Source of the DNA: Xylophilus ampelinus
GTDB lineage: Bacteria > Pseudomonadota > Gammaproteobacteria > Burkholderiales > Burkholderiaceae_C
NCBI RefSeq assembly: GCF_901875635.1
Contig: NZ_CABFMN010000161.1
Span: 54,701 to 118,700 of the forward strand
Direction: 5' to 3'
Length of the DNA stretch: 64,000 nt
In this document: positions 25,628 through 35,726 of the stretch, piece after piece
Layout: every line of letters starts with the position of its first letter
Numbering within the stretch: position 1 is the stretch's first letter
Notes under the pieces: generated by a model
What the model saw: only the letters and a program-made list of their open reading frames with translations
What the model was told of the DNA's origin: nothing
Databases searched by the model: none
Program-made: the position numbers and the translations under genes

Positions 25628-27757
25628 TCAGGGCAAGGCCAGGTGCAAGGCCCCGAAGTCGTCCGGGCCGGTGTCCACCATCACCGTGGGAAAACCCGGG
25701 AGTACCCGCAATCTTGTGTTGGTGGCGTCCTCGTAGTCCACAAAGCCTGCAGGCACCGATGCGACGGCGCTCCGGATCAAGGTTCTTTGGCTGGTTGTGC
25801 CGTCTGCGCGCCGGATGTACTGTGTGAATTGGTTGTTGCTGAAGTCCAGCAGGCTCCAGGCCGAAGGCATCGTCGGTCCTGCCACTCCCGTGCCAGGCCC
25901 CGATGCCGTGGCGATGGTGAGGGTCGCGGTAGGCTCGGTGTCCAGGGGTGCGCCGCTTGTCTTGACGATGACGGGCGACGTACCTGCAATCGCCACATAG
26001 ACAGACTGCGCGGACGCCGCCGACTGGCCCAGCGCACGCAACAGCCACTCGCCGGATCGACGGCCCGCTTCGATGCTGTAGGCGTGTTGACTGACGCAGT
26101 GGTCGAAAAGGATGGGTTCGGCGGGATCGCACTGCGTCCATTCGGTGCCATTGTTCTGAATGCGAAATGCATTGCTGACCACCGCGGCGTTGGAATCAGC
26201 CTTCCTGACGATGCCGAGCTCTCGCAAGGTGTAGGTGGTGGCCAGATCTGGCTGACGCGTCACGAAGGTCCTGACGGCGAAGAAGGGCTGCACCGTTTTC
26301 GTACCCGCGGTGCCGAAGGGGGCTGTGAACGGAAAGCCCCCAACGATGCTCGGCCCTGCTGCGATCCTGAAGCGTGCGCCGGGCTCGGCAGTGGCTGCGC
26401 CCGGCACATGGAAGGCGTAGGTGCGACCATCGATCGCGTCGGCGCTGAATGAACCGTCGATGGTCTGACCGCCCGTGTCGTCGACCATGCGATACCGCCA
26501 TGTCTCGAAGTGCAACCAGAGCCACTGTTGGGTGCCGTTGGCGGCAAATACCTTATAAAGCCCGTTGTCCAGAACTGGAGCGCTTCCGTGTTGGACTGCC
26601 GCGATCACGAGTTCACCCTGACCTTCCGTTCCCTGCTGCCCGAGATGAACGAACAATGCTTCGTTTCGCATCATGTAGCCGGGCGATACGCTGTCGACGC
26701 CGGGTACCGCGCCTGGATTGGCTTCCCGTGCCCAGGCGCCCTGAACGCCGGGGATGGGAGAAGCACCGAAGCCTCGGCTCGCATACACACCATCTCCGTT
26801 CACGCGCATGTCGCCCAACGCACCGCCGCCGGAATGGAGCGCCAACTGATGGGTGATGACCCACCGGCCGTCTGTGGAGCCACCGTAGGCTTGTTCGGTC
26901 GGTCGTTCGATGGCGCGAGCTGACAGCCCAATGCGTAGCTCACGCGCCTCGGCCGTGCGCGGTGCACGCGCGCTGAGATAAACCTTCTCGCCTTCGATCA
27001 ACGCCACCCGGAAAGCGAATCGATCGTTCGGGTCCGCGGTGCTTGTGGCAAGCCAGCGATCGCCATCGAACGACAGTCCATACTGGCGCAGGTTGTGAGC
27101 GCCACAGTTCTCGATTGCAACAAGCGCTTCACTAGCGCACACTCGCATCGATCGACTACTGCCGTCGATCCGCAGGCTGCCGAAACGTGCGTCGGATGGT
27201 CCTGTTGCGTTGGCGACCAGGCTCATCAGGTTGTAGGCGCCGTCAATGCCGTCTGCCACGTCGATGAAGTCGCGGGCGGCGATGAATGGCATCACTTCGT
27301 ACGAAGAGCCCGAGGTGAACGGCGAAGCGAGGGGGAATGTGCCGACGATGGCGCCGTCAAGCACCCGGAACCGAGCCACCGAGATCGCGCTGGCGATGCG
27401 CGCGCCTTGAAAGATGTACGTGCCGGGCTCGGTGAAATCCTGTTCGAACGTACCGGACGTCGAGTGCCCCTCGTCGTCGAGGACCTCGTACTGGGCTGCA
27501 TTGAAGTTGAGCCTCAGCCACTGTTCCTTTCCATGTGATGCATATAAGCGGTAGGTGTTGGCGCGCTGGTACCAGCTCCTCCCCAATGCTCCGGGCTCGC
27601 CGTTGAGCTTGGCGGGAGAAGGTACAAGCGCGTGGTCCGTGGTGTCTGGAGACGTTGCGGCTGGGGGCTTCGGGAAATTTGCTGAACTGCCACTGCCGCC
27701 GCATCCTTCCAGCAAGACGACGACCAGCCATACTGCCCCTGCCACTCGACTTCTCAT
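25628..27757 (-). CDS. Large secreted lipoprotein, internally duplicated; paralog of the upstream gene
   Basis: A 709-aa protein of unknown function. The N-terminal VVVLLEGCGGSGSS looks like a lipoprotein signal, though Glu at -2 of the cysteine is unusual. Two modules of about 320 residues start near 65 and 396. Each opens with a YRLY/YKVF...QQWLWL unit, then GTF or GSF with a 'TYxF' strand, ARFR, and an FP..PF...V.PF segment. Each closes with a strand-rich unit ending in GELV or GALH. Same length and order as the neighbour at 27890. Codon use and GC are slightly less extreme than in housekeeping genes nearby. I know no named family for it. Confidence 0.8.
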   Translation of the reverse strand: MRSRVAGAVWLVVVLLEGCGGSGSSANFPKPPAATSPDTTDHALVPSPAKLNGEPGALGRSWYQRANTYRLYASHGKEQWLRLNFNAAQYEVLDDEGHSTSGTFEQDFTEPGTYIFQGARIASAISVARFRVLDGAIVGTFPLASPFTSGSSYEVMPFIAARDFIDVADGIDGAYNLMSLVANATGPSDARFGSLRIDGSSRSMRVCASEALVAIENCGAHNLRQYGLSFDGDRWLATSTADPNDRFAFRVALIEGEKVYLSARAPRTAEARELRIGLSARAIERPTEQAYGGSTDGRWVITHQLALHSGGGALGDMRVNGDGVYASRGFGASPIPGVQGAWAREANPGAVPGVDSVSPGYMMRNEALFVHLGQQGTEGQGELVIAAVQHGSAPVLDNGLYKVFAANGTQQWLWLHFETWRYRMVDDTGGQTIDGSFSADAIDGRTYAFHVPGAATAEPGARFRIAAGPSIVGGFPFTAPFGTAGTKTVQPFFAVRTFVTRQPDLATTYTLRELGIVRKADSNAAVVSNAFRIQNNGTEWTQCDPAEPILFDHCVSQHAYSIEAGRRSGEWLLRALGQSAASAQSVYVAIAGTSPVIVKTSGAPLDTEPTATLTIATASGPGTGVAGPTMPSAWSLLDFSNNQFTQYIRRADGTTSQRTLIRSAVASVPAGFVDYEDATNTRLRVLPGFPTVMVDTGPDDFGALHLALP

Positions 27758-27889
27758 CGTGCTCCCTCATTTGTTGGTGTCGCCAATTTCGCCAGTGGCA
27801 TCGGTTCGGTCCACTTGAAATCCGCTGCGGTGTCTTTCGGGCTCCAGCCTGAGGGCTTTGTGGCCGGTCCAAGCTATCGTGCAATCGAG

Positions 27890-30019
27890 TCAGTCCATCA
27901 GACTGATCTGTAAGTAGCCCGCGGTACCAGAACTGTTGGCGCCCACCAGCGCGAAGATCTTCGCACCCTGCATGACGAAGTAATTGCCGTTGGTGCCGTA
28001 GATCACGCGCATGCCCGGGGGGCCGCTCGAGCCCATGGACGACAGAGAGTTGTAGGTGTTCGAGGTAGTGCCATCGGGCAGCAGTACCGCGCGCGTCGAA
28101 TGGTCCGCATAGACCTGCACGCGCCCCCACGAGCCTGTCGTGGCGAGCCCATGACCAGCAGCGGTGGGCCACGCGCTGCTGTCGGACAAGCCGATGCGGA
28201 ATACTGCATTGGTCGGATCGCTCAAGGACTGGCCCGCGATCAGCAAGATCTTTTGGCCGCCCGACTGCGCCACGGAGAAGCTGGTGTAGTTACTGGGGTT
28301 GGCCGTCTCGACCATCCTCACGCTGCCGGGCAGCGTAGCGACGGACAGGTCCACCGTCCAGTGCTCCAGATTGCCGGCGGGGCACAGCTCGATGCGGTAG
28401 ACGATGTTGTTCGTGCACCGCACCAGTTCCGTGCCGTTATTGAAGATCTGGAACTGCTGGATGGTGGAGATGGAGGTCGTTGGCGAGACGTCGATGCCGA
28501 AGCGGTTGTAGACCCCTTCGATGCCTGAGGGTGTGGCTTCCATCGCACGCGAGCCTACGAAGGGCTGCACGGCGAACGCGGGCGTCACCGACTGCGTCAC
28601 GGCGAACGGGAAGCCACCTGTGATGATGTTGCCGACGACCTTGAAGCGTGCGGTGTTCGCGACCGAGGTGACGCGCGGACTCGCGAACACGAAGGTGCCA
28701 GGTTCCGCGGGGTCCGGGGCAAAAGTGCCCGTAAGCATTTCACCCGAGGGGTCTCTCAAGGTGTAGCGTCGGCCCATCATGTCCAAGCGAAGCTCGGGGC
28801 GCGCACCACTGGTGGCCGACAACCTGTAGATACTGGCGTTTTCCTCGAACAGGTTGACTTGGATATAGCCCTGCTGCGCCGTTCCGCGCGCACCGAGTAC
28901 CACGGCGAGTGCGGCGTTTCGCATCACCAGGAAGCGATTGGCACCGTCCAGGCCCCAGATGCCCGCCGGTGCCGTTGAGGGCGGCGGCGTGATGGGAAGC
29001 TCCTGGTCGGTTGCGGGCGCGCCTTCGGAGACGAGGTCCGCGCGTGTGGCGCTCAAAAAGCCGACGGTGTTGCTTCCCCACGTTTGGTCGTTGGCGGCGC
29101 CGACGTAGCGCATGGCCGCCCAATCGGCCGTGCTGCGCAAGCCGACACGAAACACATGAGTGTCAGGTGCGGTGTCGGTCCAGCCGCCCGACAGCCACAC
29201 GTTCTGCCCGTTGACTTTGGCCATGCGGAACTGCAACAGGTCCGCCGGGCTGGTGCTTATGGCCGTCCACACCCCATCTGCCGAAGGTGTGACTGCGTAG
29301 GTGCGCTTGGACGCGGTCGGACACTGGCTGACTCGGTAGATGGCTGCATCGAAACACATCTCCAGCACCGTGCCACCTGCCGAGATGCGCAGCGGCACGA
29401 TCTGTGAATCAGTGCTGCCGTTGCTGTTCAAGCCGATGCCGAAGCGGTTGTAGTCTCCGTCCAGCGAAGCGGCCTCGGTCACGAAGTCGTTCGCTGCGAC
29501 GAAGGGGACGACAGAGTAGGAGGTCGGATTAGACCAAGGCTTCTCGAACGGAAAGGCGCCCACGACCGCACCTGGTGTGACGCGAAAGCGCGCGGTGGTG
29601 GTCCCACTGGCAACAATCCTCGGGTTGGCGAACACGTACGTGCCGGGCTCGTTCGCATCCTCGGCAAAGGTGCCGGAGGTGGACTGCCCTTGCGTATCGA
29701 GGATCTCATAGCGGGCGGACGAGAAATCCAGGCGCAGCAGCTTCTTGCTGCCGTTGGCGGCGTACAGCTGGTAGGTGTTCGCACGTGAGAAGGGGCTCAG
29801 CGCCAGCGGCCTCAAGGGGGACTCTTCGCCGCTCTTGGCTTCACCGATCTTGGCGGCGACGGTGGTCGATGCCGGTCTTTCGCTCCCCAGCGCCGCCGAC
29901 TTGCCGTCGGCCGAAGAGGGTGTGCCGACCGCAACGCTGCTGCTGCCGCCTCCCCCGCCCCCGCATGCGGCGAGGCACACCGCAGTCATCCATGCAGCCC
30001 ACGTTAGGCGCAATTGCAT
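27890..30019 (-). CDS. Large secreted lipoprotein with Gly-rich linker, internally duplicated
   Basis: A 709-aa lipoprotein: lipobox VCLAAC with cysteine 19, then a GGGGGGSSS linker typical of surface lipoproteins in this group. Two modules start near residues 79 and 394. Matching pieces include NTYQLYAANG / SIYRLSATSG, GTFAEDANEPGTYVF / GTFAPDPAEPGTFVF, YNRFGI in both, CFDAAIYRVSQCP / CTNNIVYRIELCP and GYIQVNL / GYLQISL. A conserved Cys pair in each half may form a disulfide. It lies 132 bp upstream of its paralog on the same strand. The fold looks all-beta; function unknown. Confidence 0.82.
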   Translation of the reverse strand: MQLRLTWAAWMTAVCLAACGGGGGGSSSVAVGTPSSADGKSAALGSERPASTTVAAKIGEAKSGEESPLRPLALSPFSRANTYQLYAANGSKKLLRLDFSSARYEILDTQGQSTSGTFAEDANEPGTYVFANPRIVASGTTTARFRVTPGAVVGAFPFEKPWSNPTSYSVVPFVAANDFVTEAASLDGDYNRFGIGLNSNGSTDSQIVPLRISAGGTVLEMCFDAAIYRVSQCPTASKRTYAVTPSADGVWTAISTSPADLLQFRMAKVNGQNVWLSGGWTDTAPDTHVFRVGLRSTADWAAMRYVGAANDQTWGSNTVGFLSATRADLVSEGAPATDQELPITPPPSTAPAGIWGLDGANRFLVMRNAALAVVLGARGTAQQGYIQVNLFEENASIYRLSATSGARPELRLDMMGRRYTLRDPSGEMLTGTFAPDPAEPGTFVFASPRVTSVANTARFKVVGNIITGGFPFAVTQSVTPAFAVQPFVGSRAMEATPSGIEGVYNRFGIDVSPTTSISTIQQFQIFNNGTELVRCTNNIVYRIELCPAGNLEHWTVDLSVATLPGSVRMVETANPSNYTSFSVAQSGGQKILLIAGQSLSDPTNAVFRIGLSDSSAWPTAAGHGLATTGSWGRVQVYADHSTRAVLLPDGTTSNTYNSLSSMGSSGPPGMRVIYGTNGNYFVMQGAKIFALVGANSSGTAGYLQISLMD

Positions 30020-30197
30020 TTCTCACTCCCGTGTTGTCGGGGTGCCCTTGCTGCCCCCCCCGGTCGGCGAGCCCGGCCCCGGTTTCGATTCCTGTGTAAA
30101 TGTAACTCTAAGTGTTATTTGTGGATGCCAATTACTTCACGCCGTGCGCGAAGGGGCACGTCTTGGTCCGCGGCCGCTCTCCCGTGCGGGCGGTCGT

Positions 30198-30203
30198 TAG
30201 AAT
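30198..30203 (+). promoter_or_regulatory. Probable -10 box of the ahcY operon
   Basis: TAGAAT lies about 10 bases before the riboswitch aptamer, which places transcription start at or just before the aptamer. No good -35 lies 17 bases upstream. Confidence 0.4.
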
Positions 30204-30209
30204 CTCCGG

Positions 30210-30275
30210 TTCCGAGGAGCGTTGCAGCGCCATCAGGCGTGAGGCTCGGATTTCCATGCAACCACGCTCACCCGC
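30210..30275 (+). ncRNA. S-adenosylhomocysteine (SAH) riboswitch
   Basis: The conserved aptamer string CCGAGGAGCGTTGCAGCG, then AGGCTCGG and ACGCTCACC is present in order. P1 pairs 30212-30216 (CCGAG) with 30245-30249 (CTCGG). GAGCGT (30217-30222) pairs with ACGCTC (30264-30269) to close the pseudoknot. This class binds SAH and, in published examples, turns on SAH-recycling genes. The downstream gene is ahcY, as expected. Confidence 0.9.
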
Positions 30276-30290
30276 TGTCCCCGCGGTGAG
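30267..30290 (+). promoter_or_regulatory. Candidate expression-platform hairpin of the SAH riboswitch
   Basis: CTCACC-C-GC pairs with GC-GGTGAG (8 bp, one bulged C, 7-base loop). The left arm reuses aptamer bases 30267-30272, including three of the six that close the pseudoknot. The two structures are therefore mutually exclusive. A short TTT follows, so attenuation is possible but weak. Confidence 0.55.
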
Positions 30291-30346
30291 TTTCACATCT
30301 CTCCCCCGAACGCAGTGGCATCTTTCAAACCTGTTTTGGAGTCCGC

Positions 30347-31792
<1,446 letters not shown>

Positions 31793-31812
31793 CGCGGGAA
31801 CTGCGCCGCGTC

Positions 31813-32610
31813 ATGCGCGCAGACCAGTTGCTCGTCGACCGCGGACTCGCGGTCTCCCGGTCGCAGGCGGCCCGGCTCATCGCCGGCGGCCTGCGCTGGC
31901 GCCTGCATGCGGGCGAGGCGTGGCGCGCCGTCGCCAAGAACGGCGACGTGGTGCCCGACGGGGCCGAGTTGGATCTGGCCGATGCGGCCGAAGCGCGCTA
32001 CGTTTCGCGTGGCGGGCTGAAGCTCGAGGGCGCGCTGGACGCCACCGGCCTGGACGTGAGCGGGCGCCTGTGCCTCGATGTCGGTCAGTCCACCGGCGGC
32101 TTCACCGACTGCCTGCTGCAGCGCGGCGCTGCGCATGTGGTGGGCGTCGACGTCGGCCACGGCCAGTTGCACGAGCGGTTGCGCGCCGATGCGCGGGTGA
32201 CGGCCGTCGAGCGCATCAACGCACGCACGCTGAATGCTCCTGAATTGATAGCTGTTTGCGCAGTCGCTACGGGGGCTGGAGCCCGATTTGGCTCTGAAGA
32301 TGATCTGGTCTTCGACCTGATCGTCGGCGACCTGTCCTTCATCTCGCTGACGCTGGTGCTGCCCGCGCTGGCGCCGCTGCTGAAGCCGGGTGGCGACTTG
32401 CTGATGCTGGTCAAGCCGCAGTTCGAACTGCAGCCCGCGCAGATCGGCAAGGGCGGCATCGTGCGCGTCCCGGCGCTGTACGCCGTGGTCGAGGAGCGAC
32501 TGCGCACGGCTTGTGAGGGCGCCGGGCTGCGTGTGCTGCAATGGCTGGACAGTCCGATCGCGGGAGGCGACGGCAACCGCGAGTTCTTCGTCCACGCGGT
32601 GCGTGCGTGA
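31813..32610 (+). CDS. tlyA: TlyA-family rRNA 2'-O-methyltransferase / hemolysin
   Basis: A 265-aa protein. The N-terminal S4 RNA-binding domain (MRADQLLVDRGLAVSRSQA) is followed by a FtsJ-like methyltransferase with SAM motif CLDVGQSTGGFTDCLL and DLSFISLTLVLPAL. TlyA proteins methylate ribosomal RNA; haemolytic activity has also been reported. It lies 20 bases after ahcY, fitting a SAM-using enzyme in an SAH-controlled operon. About 20 residues (around 144-162, LIAVCAVATGAGARFGSE) are encoded by an in-frame copy of the intergenic repeat, between the NAR...L strand and the FDLIVGDLSF strand. Confidence 0.88.
   Translation: MRADQLLVDRGLAVSRSQAARLIAGGLRWRLHAGEAWRAVAKNGDVVPDGAELDLADAAEARYVSRGGLKLEGALDATGLDVSGRLCLDVGQSTGGFTDCLLQRGAAHVVGVDVGHGQLHERLRADARVTAVERINARTLNAPELIAVCAVATGAGARFGSEDDLVFDLIVGDLSFISLTLVLPALAPLLKPGGDLLMLVKPQFELQPAQIGKGGIVRVPALYAVVEERLRTACEGAGLRVLQWLDSPIAGGDGNREFFVHAVRA
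32242..32298 (+). repeat. Comamonadaceae-type repeat, copy 4, inside tlyA
   Basis: Reads GAATTGATAGCTGTTTGCGC, then GGGGGCTGGAGCCCGATTTGGCTCTGAA. It keeps the tlyA reading frame open across its whole length. Some central positions are diverged. Confidence 0.75.
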
Positions 32611-32655
32611 GACGACGACCACCACAACGACAAGACACCGAGAGGACCTCTGGCG

Positions 32656-33501
32656 ATGGCCACCCCCGAACGTTTGCCCCTGAGTTTCGAGTTCTTCCCG
32701 CCCAAGACCCCAGAAGGCGTGGTCAAGCTGCGCGCGGTGCGCCAGCAGCTGTATGCGTACCGGCCCGAGTTCTGCTCGGTCACCTATGGCGCGGGTGGCT
32801 CCACGCAGGCCGGCACCTTCGGCGCCGTGCAGGAAATCCTGGCCGAGGGCGTGGATGCGGCGAGCCATTTCTCGTGCATCGGCGCCACGCGCGACACCGT
32901 GCGCACGCAACTCGCCGAGCTCAAGGGCTTGGGCGTGCGCCGGCTCGTGGCCCTGCGCGGCGATCTGCCCAGCGGTTATGGCGTGGGCGGCGAGTTCCAC
33001 TACGCGAGCGACCTGGTGCGCTTCATCCGCGAGGAGTGCGGCGACGACTTCCATATCGAGGTCGCCTGCTACCCCGAGGTGCACCCGCAGGCCCGCTCGG
33101 CAGAGGCCGACCTGCAGGCCTTCGCGACCAAGGTGAAGGCGGGCGCGCACTCGGCCATCACGCAGTACTTCTTCAGCCCTGAGGCGTACTTCCGCTTCGT
33201 CGACGATGCGCGCCGGCTCGGCATCGACGTGCCGATCGTGCCTGGCATCATGCCCATCACGAGTTCGACACAGCTCATGCGCTTTTCGGACGCCTGCGGC
33301 GCCGAGATCCCGCGCTGGATCCGGCTGCGGCTGCAGGGCTTCGGCGACGACACCGCCTCGATCAAGGCCTTTGGCCTGGAGGTCGTGACGCGGCTGGTCG
33401 AGCAACTGCAGGCCGGCGGCGCTCCGTCGATCCACTTCTACACGATGAACCAGGCTGCGGCGACGCTGGGCGTGCTGCAGGGCCTGGGCTGGCGCGCATG
33501 A
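32656..33501 (+). CDS. metF: 5,10-methylenetetrahydrofolate reductase
   Basis: A 281-aa FAD enzyme that makes 5-methyl-THF for methionine synthase. LSFEFFPPKTPEG at the N-terminus, FCSVTYGAGGST, LVALRGDLPSG and ITQYFFSPEAYFRF are all MetF signatures. It lies in the ahcY operon, linking SAH recycling to methionine resynthesis. The ATG follows GAGGAC. Confidence 0.97.
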   Translation: MATPERLPLSFEFFPPKTPEGVVKLRAVRQQLYAYRPEFCSVTYGAGGSTQAGTFGAVQEILAEGVDAASHFSCIGATRDTVRTQLAELKGLGVRRLVALRGDLPSGYGVGGEFHYASDLVRFIREECGDDFHIEVACYPEVHPQARSAEADLQAFATKVKAGAHSAITQYFFSPEAYFRFVDDARRLGIDVPIVPGIMPITSSTQLMRFSDACGAEIPRWIRLRLQGFGDDTASIKAFGLEVVTRLVEQLQAGGAPSIHFYTMNQAAATLGVLQGLGWRA

Positions 33502-34208
33502 AGGCGGCGGGCCGCGCCCTGCGTCGCGGCGGTTTGTGGTTGGCGTGTGTCGGCCTGGCGCTGGCGCTTACCGGCTGCACCACCCCGCCCGGCGAATCCG
33601 CAGTTGCGGCGAAGGCCGGCGGGGCCGCGTCCTCGACCACGCCCTTGCGCCCGCTGGCGCGGCAGGGCGGGGCACCGGCGGATGCACCGCGTTCCCGGGT
33701 CGCGTCGGTCCGCTACGACCTCGCGGTGGGAACCGACGGCGATCTGCCTCCGGATGACGGCGTGCCTGGCGACGGCCCGCCCGGCGAAGTGTTCCAGCGC
33801 GGCGGCGCTTCGTGGTACGGGCTGCAGTTCCACCAGCGCAAGACGGCCAGTGGCGAGCGCTTCGACATGAGCGCCTTCACCGCGGCCCACAAGACATTGC
33901 CCTTCGGGACGCGCCTCTGCGTTCGCAGCCTGGTCAATGGCCGCGAAGTGCTGGTTCGGGTGAATGATCGCGGCCCCTATGCGGCCGGCCGCATCATCGA
34001 CCTGAGCCAGGCGGCGGCGGAGCAGTTGCAGATGGTGGGCCTGGGCATCAAGCAGGTGGCGCTGACACGCATCGCGCCCGAAGGCGGGCGTTGCAACGGC
34101 TTGGCGGTTGCTCCGTCCGACGATGCCAGTGGCAATGGCCTCGCTGAAGCGCCGAGGCCGGATCCACGTCCCAGGAAGACGGCGCAGGCATCGCGGCGTC
34201 GCCGCTAG
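33498..34208 (+). CDS. RlpA-family septal ring lytic transglycosylase-like lipoprotein
   Basis: A 236-aa lipoprotein: signal with lipobox ALTGC, a variable linker, then a double-psi beta-barrel from about residue 98 (GGASWYGLQFHQRKTASGERFD, then TLPFGTRLCVRS and VRVNDRGPYAAGRIIDLS). RlpA binds and cleaves denuded peptidoglycan at division sites in Pseudomonas. The C-terminal SPOR domain of longer RlpA is missing here; the tail is Arg/Lys-rich instead. The ATG overlaps the metF stop (ATGA). Confidence 0.85.
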   Translation: MKAAGRALRRGGLWLACVGLALALTGCTTPPGESAVAAKAGGAASSTTPLRPLARQGGAPADAPRSRVASVRYDLAVGTDGDLPPDDGVPGDGPPGEVFQRGGASWYGLQFHQRKTASGERFDMSAFTAAHKTLPFGTRLCVRSLVNGREVLVRVNDRGPYAAGRIIDLSQAAAEQLQMVGLGIKQVALTRIAPEGGRCNGLAVAPSDDASGNGLAEAPRPDPRPRKTAQASRRRR

Positions 34209-34523
34209 TCAGGACGCCATGTCCTTTCGAGGTCACGCGGCCCTGGCTGGCAGCGTGGCACCTGGACTTGGGCTGCACCGACCCGTGTCGTGCAAATCCC
34301 AAGTCCGGCCATCCTCTTCTCCCCGTCGCCTTTGTGTGACCCGCCGGACTTTAGACGCTAGGCTTCGGCGACAAAAGCAATAAATCGACACTTTTGTATG
34401 ACGAAGGCGCGCATTTTGGGCATCTCGTGGAGCAGTACACATCGTGGGCGCCGATGGGGGCCCGCGGCGCGTGACGGAATCCGCACTGCGCATCGCGCAT
34501 GGCGCACTGCGGTGCTTGCTTCG
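34209..34523. other. Intergenic region between rlpA-like and rlmJ (315 bp)
   Basis: Convergent gap. The middle (34370-34420) is less GC-rich than its surroundings and has ACAAAAGCAATAAATCGACA. The part near rlmJ has short direct repeats of GCGCAT and GCACTGCG. I see no gene, clear terminator or known RNA. Confidence 0.4.
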
Positions 34524-35426
34524 TCAGCCGCCAGCCTCGACCGTGAAGCCGGCGTGGCGGTCCTGGGCGAGCACTTCGGCGAGGTGGGCAAGCGCCGGAC
34601 GCAACTGGTCGGCCAGCGTGTAAGGGGGATTGATCAGGAACATCCCGCTGGCGGGCAGGCCCGGCCGTTGCGTCTCGCCGGCGGCGTTGGTGGTGAGCTT
34701 GCTCGACTTGACCGTCAGCGTTGCATGCAGCCAGGGTTTGCCAGCCTTGTTGGCCAGGGTCTTGAGCCTGCGCGGCAGGTCGTGCGCTTCGGGGCGGGGA
34801 ATGATGGGGTACCACACGGCATAGACGCCAGTGGCGAAGCGCTTGACTGCTTCGCCGACGAAGGCGGCCGTGCGGCCGTAGTCGGTCTTCAGCTCATAAC
34901 TCGGATCCACCAGCACCAGTGCGCGTCGTGAGGGTGGCGGCAGGAACTTGGTGGCGCTGCCGAAGCCGTCCTCGCGCAGCACGGCGATCTGCCGGCCGGC
35001 GTCGAGCTGCGCGATGTTGGCGTCCAGCGTGCGCGCGTCGGTGGGGTGCAGTTCGTAGAGCTTGAGCTTGTCGTCGTCGCGCAGCAGGTGGTGGGTGATG
35101 AAGGGCGACCCCGGGTACACGCGGGCCTGGCCCTCCCGGTTGAAGCTGCGCACCACCTCCAGGTAGCGGGCGACGGCCGGCGGCAGCGGTTGCGCCGCCG
35201 CGTCGTTGGCCGCGGGTCCCAGCAGGCGCAGCACGCCATCCGCCGCCTCGCCGCTGGTGCCGGCATAGTCGCCGTCGAGCCGGTACAGGCCGGCCCCGGC
35301 ATGGGTGTCGACCACCGTGACCGGCGTGGGCTTCTCGAGCAGGTGCTCGAGGGTGGCGATCAGCACCGTGTGTTTGAGCACATCGGCGTGGTTGCCGGCG
35401 TGGAAGGCGTGGCGGTAGCTGAACAT
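34524..35426 (-). CDS. rlmJ: 23S rRNA (adenine(2030)-N6)-methyltransferase
   Basis: A 300-aa methyltransferase. N-terminal MFSYRHAFHAGNHADVLKH is the family hallmark, VVDTHAGAGLY the SAM site, and ALVLVDPSYELKTDY the catalytic motif. Most N6-adenine methyltransferases show DPPY; here the second Pro is Ser. ASGMFLINPPYTL near the C-terminus is also conserved. The start is unambiguous. Confidence 0.94.
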   Translation of the reverse strand: MFSYRHAFHAGNHADVLKHTVLIATLEHLLEKPTPVTVVDTHAGAGLYRLDGDYAGTSGEAADGVLRLLGPAANDAAAQPLPPAVARYLEVVRSFNREGQARVYPGSPFITHHLLRDDDKLKLYELHPTDARTLDANIAQLDAGRQIAVLREDGFGSATKFLPPPSRRALVLVDPSYELKTDYGRTAAFVGEAVKRFATGVYAVWYPIIPRPEAHDLPRRLKTLANKAGKPWLHATLTVKSSKLTTNAAGETQRPGLPASGMFLINPPYTLADQLRPALAHLAEVLAQDRHAGFTVEAGG

Positions 35427-35726
35427 GGTGGTCGTGCAGGTCGGAAATGAAGGCGGCGGCTCGGTGGGTGCCCGGCTGCCCGGATGCGAAGCGGGTGGCG
35501 ATTGTCGTCACCCCGACGGTCCGGCAGGAAAAGGCCATCGCACCGCGCTGCCGAGGGGGCGATCGGGCCAGCTTGGCTCTCCGGCGGCTTCATCCTATAA
35601 TGGCAGGCTTTGCAGCGATTTTCCGGCCCCGCGGCAAAGCATCCATTCCCACCTAAGAGCTTCCCTTCAGAGGAAGACCGACCGTGGAAAAGGGCCGACC
35701 AAACCTCTTTCCTTCAGGAAAATCTC
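35427..35726. other. Divergent rlmJ/rplM intergenic region (300 bp)
   Basis: Holds the rplM promoter (35573-35601) and a 125-base rplM leader. The leader has AGAGCTTCCCTTC-type pyrimidine-rich stretches and no strong terminator. The rlmJ side shows no obvious promoter. Confidence 0.5.
35573..35601 (+). promoter_or_regulatory. rplM-rpsI promoter
   Basis: -35 TTGGCT (35573-35578), 17-base spacer, perfect -10 TATAAT (35596-35601). This is a strong housekeeping promoter as expected for ribosomal protein genes. Confidence 0.8.

Noticed and set aside
25628..30019. The two lipoprotein genes as one gene split by a frameshift
   Set aside because: Each has its own signal peptide, ribosome binding site and complete two-module architecture, with a 132-bp gap.
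35602..35726. L13 autoregulatory leader
   Set aside because: The leader is long, but I could not find a structure resembling the described L13-binding site; left as plain leader.
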